Source of the DNA: an uncultured bacterium
GTDB taxonomy: Bacteria; Bacteroidota; Bacteroidia; Bacteroidales; Bacteroidaceae
DNA: 34,886 bases
Assembly: GCA_946188155.1 (NCBI GenBank)
Contig: CAMHUC010000038.1
Span: 1-34,886 of the forward strand
Reading direction: 5' to 3'
Positions 33,001-34,886 of the stretch are shown here, one piece after another. A model generated the notes under the pieces. The model saw only the letters and a list, made by a program, of their open reading frames with translations. It was not told the DNA's origin and did not search any database. Position 1 is the first letter of the stretch. Each line of letters begins with the position of its first letter. A program made the translations under genes and the position numbers.

Positions 33001-33388
33001 GGACAACCACTTAGCGTTAGTTGAGAAAGCCATCAAGGGCATCAAAAACGAGAATACCAATGTCGGGGGCATCCTCGGTAGTCGTTTCAGCACGAAGCGC
33101 AAGATTTACGACCTACTGAATCACTACTACGAGCAGCCCCTGAACCTCTTCTATACACAGGAAAAGAAAGCATTGTTGAAGTTTGCCATCGACCAGATAT
33201 ACAACTATCCGCTGTTGGAAAACTCCAAGTTTATCCTGGGGCGCATGATGCGCACTGGCAGCACCCACGACGATATTGTGGATACTGTCATCGAGATGTA
33301 CGAGAATGCCAATCTTTGCCGCATCGATGAAGACCGGACAAAACATAAAGACCCCACCATCATTTGCTCGATGGGATTAAAAGCCTAA
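30011..33388 (+). CDS. PLD-nuclease/SNF2-type helicase fusion, second copy
   Basis: This 1125-residue protein has the same layout as the protein at 5125-8487 but a clearly different sequence. The PLD half site has 'H-A-K-L-Y' (146-150) and 'G-S-S-N-L-T' (167-172), again without the Asp at the usual spacing. The helicase carries 'G-L-G-K-T' (293-297), 'D-E-S-H' (361-364, in place of DEAH), 'T-A-T-P' (392-395) and 'Q-R-A-G-R-V-D-R' (825-832). An acidic insert (about 625-650) separates the helicase lobes. The C-terminal ~280 residues have no recognised motif. It starts 12 bases after the XRE regulator and ends 6 bases before the methyltransferase start, so all three are one operon. A DNA-translocating nuclease of an anti-phage system is the best reading; the system name is not certain. 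Confidence 0.88.
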   Translation: MARIYDNIETKFAEGLQSIITNVGVKRVDFCVGYFNLRGWNLVVEQIDTLTGDYVYENDKRIFRKCRLLIGMHRPAEELIRQLYTEQVLPDANYVSQCKLEIARDFKRQLQLGLPTKQDEFTLRRLSAQMKDEKVCVKLYLREPLHAKLYLAHRPDDNFNKIQAIMGSSNLTYSGLTKQGELNAEFGDSDSAEKLSRWFDDRWEDKFCLDITKELIEIIDNSWAGEKEIPPYYIYLKTAYHLSEEARTGIKEFTIPPEFKSSLFDFQQTAVKIAARHLNNEKRGGAMIGDVVGLGKTITACAIAKMYENTFGSNTLIICPANLQDMWAKYRRQYDLKADIMSMAKPIDVDNARYYKLIIVDESHNLRNSQGTRYRNIRDLIQKQDCKVLLLTATPFNKQYKDLSSQLRLFVDDDTDLGIRPEAYIREIGGERKFAEKHEDFIRSIKAFERSECQEDWQELMKLFLVRRTRTFIKDNYAKTDPKNGRKYLEFKDGHKSYFPDRVPKAVKFTTVDGDQYSRLYSVQMIGLMESLKLPRYGLIHYLDEKKAEDASKYESDLIANLSRAGERMMGFCKSTFFKRIDSSGFSFLLTLYRHILRNAVFIYAIDNKLKLPISDENTFPEDFIDDADINDIFSNDDEQEEEASGDNLIQVPNDMAVYMKKAEEYYNGLIGKNNVQWIGAKYFKRTLKQQLKKDCEQLIAMINLCEAWNPQTDQKLNELQELLCAKHPSDKVIVFTQYSDTANYIYHQLKKRGIQHIDKATGGSKNPTAIVERFSPLSNQADVSAENELRVLIATDVLSEGQNLQDAHVIVNYDLPWAIIRLIQRAGRVDRIDQSSEQIYCYSFFPANKVEEIIHLRTRLNARINENAGIVGSDEVFFEGNEQNLRDMYNEKSGSLDEDEDDVDVDLGSQAFQIWKNATDANPELKRIIPEIPNIAYSTKQAHSAIEDGVITYARTYNDFDVLTWFNSKGEIVSQSQKRILQAMACSLNEPRLEPQDNHLALVEKAIKGIKNENTNVGGILGSRFSTKRKIYDLLNHYYEQPLNLFYTQEKKALLKFAIDQIYNYPLLENSKFILGRMMRTGSTHDDIVDTVIEMYENANLCRIDEDRTKHKDPTIICSMGLKA

Positions 33389-33394
33389 AACAAT

Positions 33395-34886
33395 ATGAAA
33401 AGAAACGTATTTAATCAATATCTGTCAGAGAGTAATTTCCGTGAATTGTTTATCACAGAGATGGGATGGAACAATCCTTCGGGTGCGACCTTGCTGCCCG
33501 AATATACCATTGATGAGCGAACCTTCCAAATAGAGCAGATAGCCGAGCGTAGCGGTTTCCAGATTCTTCAATGCAAGGTTGACGAGATTCCTGTCTCGTC
33601 CGTCTGCAAGAAACTGGATACCAAACTCCGCAAAAATGCCGAAAACTATATCTGTATCTTCGTGGTGCCAGACACAATACATCACCTCTGGGTAGCCCCC
33701 GTCAAGAAAGTGGAAAAGCGCGATTTGGTATTGGTGGAATACGACACGGTGGATAAGGCCAGTTTCCTGTTTGAAAAGATGGAAGGACTCTCCTTCTCGC
33801 TCGACGACGAGACCCCCACCATTCTTGACATCATCGAGAAGGTGCAGGCGGCTTTCCTCATCAACTCCGAGAAAATCACCAAGGACTTCTATGCTGGCTT
33901 CAAGAAGGAACACACCAATTTCGCCAAGTTCATTACGGGTATTGACGACCATTTGGCCGACAAGGACAACAAGAACAAGCAGTGGTACACCAGTGTCATG
34001 CTCAACCGACTTATGTTCTGCTACTTCATCCAGAAGAAAGGCTTTCTTGATGGCGATGTCGATTACTTGCGCCGTAAGTTGGAGTGGACACAGGAGAACG
34101 AGGGCGAGGACCGCTTTTTCAACAAGTTCTACAAAGGCTTCCTCGTCAGTCTGTTCCATGACGGGCTGAACGCACCCCACCACGACCAGGCGTTTGAATC
34201 CGTCTATGGGCGCATCCCCTATCTGAACGGCGGCATGTTCGATGTTCACCAGATAGAGCAGGACTATGCTGGCCTTGATATAGCCGACGAGGCTTTCCGC
34301 AGTCTCTTCGATTTCTTCGACAAGTGGCACTGGCATCTCGATGACCGCATGACAGCCACGGGCCGTGACATCAACCCCGACGTGCTGGGCTATATCTTCG
34401 AGCAGTACATCAACGACCGTGCCCAGATGGGAGCCTACTACACCAAGGAGGACATTACGGAGTACATAGGTCGCAATACCATCATCCCCTATCTGATGGA
34501 TGCAGTGAAGCAGAAGGACGAAAAACTCTTCAAGACGAATGGCGAATTGTGGCAGTTCCTCCGCAACAGTGGCGACCGATACATCTTTGATGCAATAAAG
34601 AAGGGCCACGACCATCCCATCCCAGAGGAAATAGCCGTTGGCATTGATACCACGCAGCCCAATCTCTTGGAGCGGCGCAGTCATTGGAACGAGCGTACAC
34701 CTGACGCTTTGGCACTGCCTACCGAGATTTGGCGAGAGACCATTGAGCGGCTGCAACGCTATCGCAGCATCAAGGCGAAGATAGAGAACGGTGAGATTAC
34801 CGCCATCAACGATTTCATCACCTACAATCTTGACATCCGGCAGTTTGCCTACGACTATCTGTCACATACACAGAACCACCTGTTTG
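33395..34886 (+). CDS. Eco57I-like DNA methyltransferase, N-terminal part (cut by window end)
   Basis: An ATG at 33395 opens a frame that stays open to the last base (about 497 codons). Residues 1-150 form an unassigned alpha/beta domain ('F-Q-I-L-Q-C-K-V', 'I-C-I-F-V-V-P-D'). Then come 'I-P-Y-L-N-G-G' (274-280) and 'G-A-Y-Y-T-K-E-D-I' (346-354), equivalent to 'I-P-Y-L-N-G-G' and 'G-A-F-Y-T-P-K-E-I' of the methyltransferase at 1894-5115. The AdoMet motif and Asn-Pro-Pro-Tyr should lie beyond the window. It begins 6 bases after the helicase stop, so the two products very likely act together. The family is inferred from the shared blocks and position; activity cannot be checked until the rest is seen. 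No stop or frameshift is visible in the available part. Confidence 0.85.
   Translation, partial: MKRNVFNQYLSESNFRELFITEMGWNNPSGATLLPEYTIDERTFQIEQIAERSGFQILQCKVDEIPVSSVCKKLDTKLRKNAENYICIFVVPDTIHHLWVAPVKKVEKRDLVLVEYDTVDKASFLFEKMEGLSFSLDDETPTILDIIEKVQAAFLINSEKITKDFYAGFKKEHTNFAKFITGIDDHLADKDNKNKQWYTSVMLNRLMFCYFIQKKGFLDGDVDYLRRKLEWTQENEGEDRFFNKFYKGFLVSLFHDGLNAPHHDQAFESVYGRIPYLNGGMFDVHQIEQDYAGLDIADEAFRSLFDFFDKWHWHLDDRMTATGRDINPDVLGYIFEQYINDRAQMGAYYTKEDITEYIGRNTIIPYLMDAVKQKDEKLFKTNGELWQFLRNSGDRYIFDAIKKGHDHPIPEEIAVGIDTTQPNLLERRSHWNERTPDALALPTEIWRETIERLQRYRSIKAKIENGEITAINDFITYNLDIRQFAYDYLSHTQNHLF

Noticed and set aside
33425..34756. 443-codon minus-strand frame at the right end
   Set aside because: The plus-strand frame from 33395 has an ATG 6 bases after the helicase, stays open to the window end and carries methyltransferase blocks; the minus frame is its shadow.

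Overview
The window comes from a Bacteroidota chromosome, most likely a Prevotella/Segatella-type gut or rumen bacterium. The evidence is the TAnnTTTG -7 promoter boxes, an outer-membrane SusC/SusD pair, GH10/GH43/GH28 glycosidases, GPH-type sugar symporters, and a xylan cluster whose order closely resembles the xynA-xynB-xynD-xynE cluster described in Prevotella bryantii. The species is inferred, not demonstrated.

Left accessory region (1-9180). A leftward operon carries a PLD-nuclease/SNF2-helicase fusion, an Eco57I-like class I DNA methyltransferase and an AbiH-type abortive-infection protein, with only 9 bases between successive genes. Two small proteins of unknown function follow. Upstream of the helicase lies a promoter-like box and about 260 nt of strongly foldable sequence, a candidate structured RNA. 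Beyond it is a broken mobilization (relaxase) gene.

Central metabolic region (9226-27313). Leftward genes are xynD (symporter), xynA (GH10 endoxylanase, exported), xynB (GH43, no signal peptide) and an overlapping ECF sigma factor. Rightward genes are xynE (SGNH acetylesterase) and a second GPH symporter, ending at a long hairpin. The likely scheme is exported xylanase plus esterase, uptake of oligosaccharides by symporters, and cytoplasmic trimming by GH43. Then come a FadL/OmpP1-like porin, an EamA transporter overlapping a PfkB-family sugar kinase, and a GH28-SusC-SusD operon that probably handles a pectic or related glycan. queC is convergent with it, separated by a 21-bp perfect inverted repeat.

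Right accessory region (27360-34886). It begins with palindrome-containing repeats in about 700 bases without a convincing gene, followed by decayed tyrosine-recombinase fragments. A small XRE-type regulator then leads a second PLD-SNF2 helicase and a second related methyltransferase, cut off by the window end.

The main point of interest is that two divergent versions of the same two-gene design (PLD-SNF2 helicase plus Eco57I-like methyltransferase) flank the metabolic core, each beside remnants of mobile DNA. One has AbiH and a structured leader; the other has an XRE regulator. Degenerate 7-8 nt tandem repeats recur at gene junctions and inside two genes.
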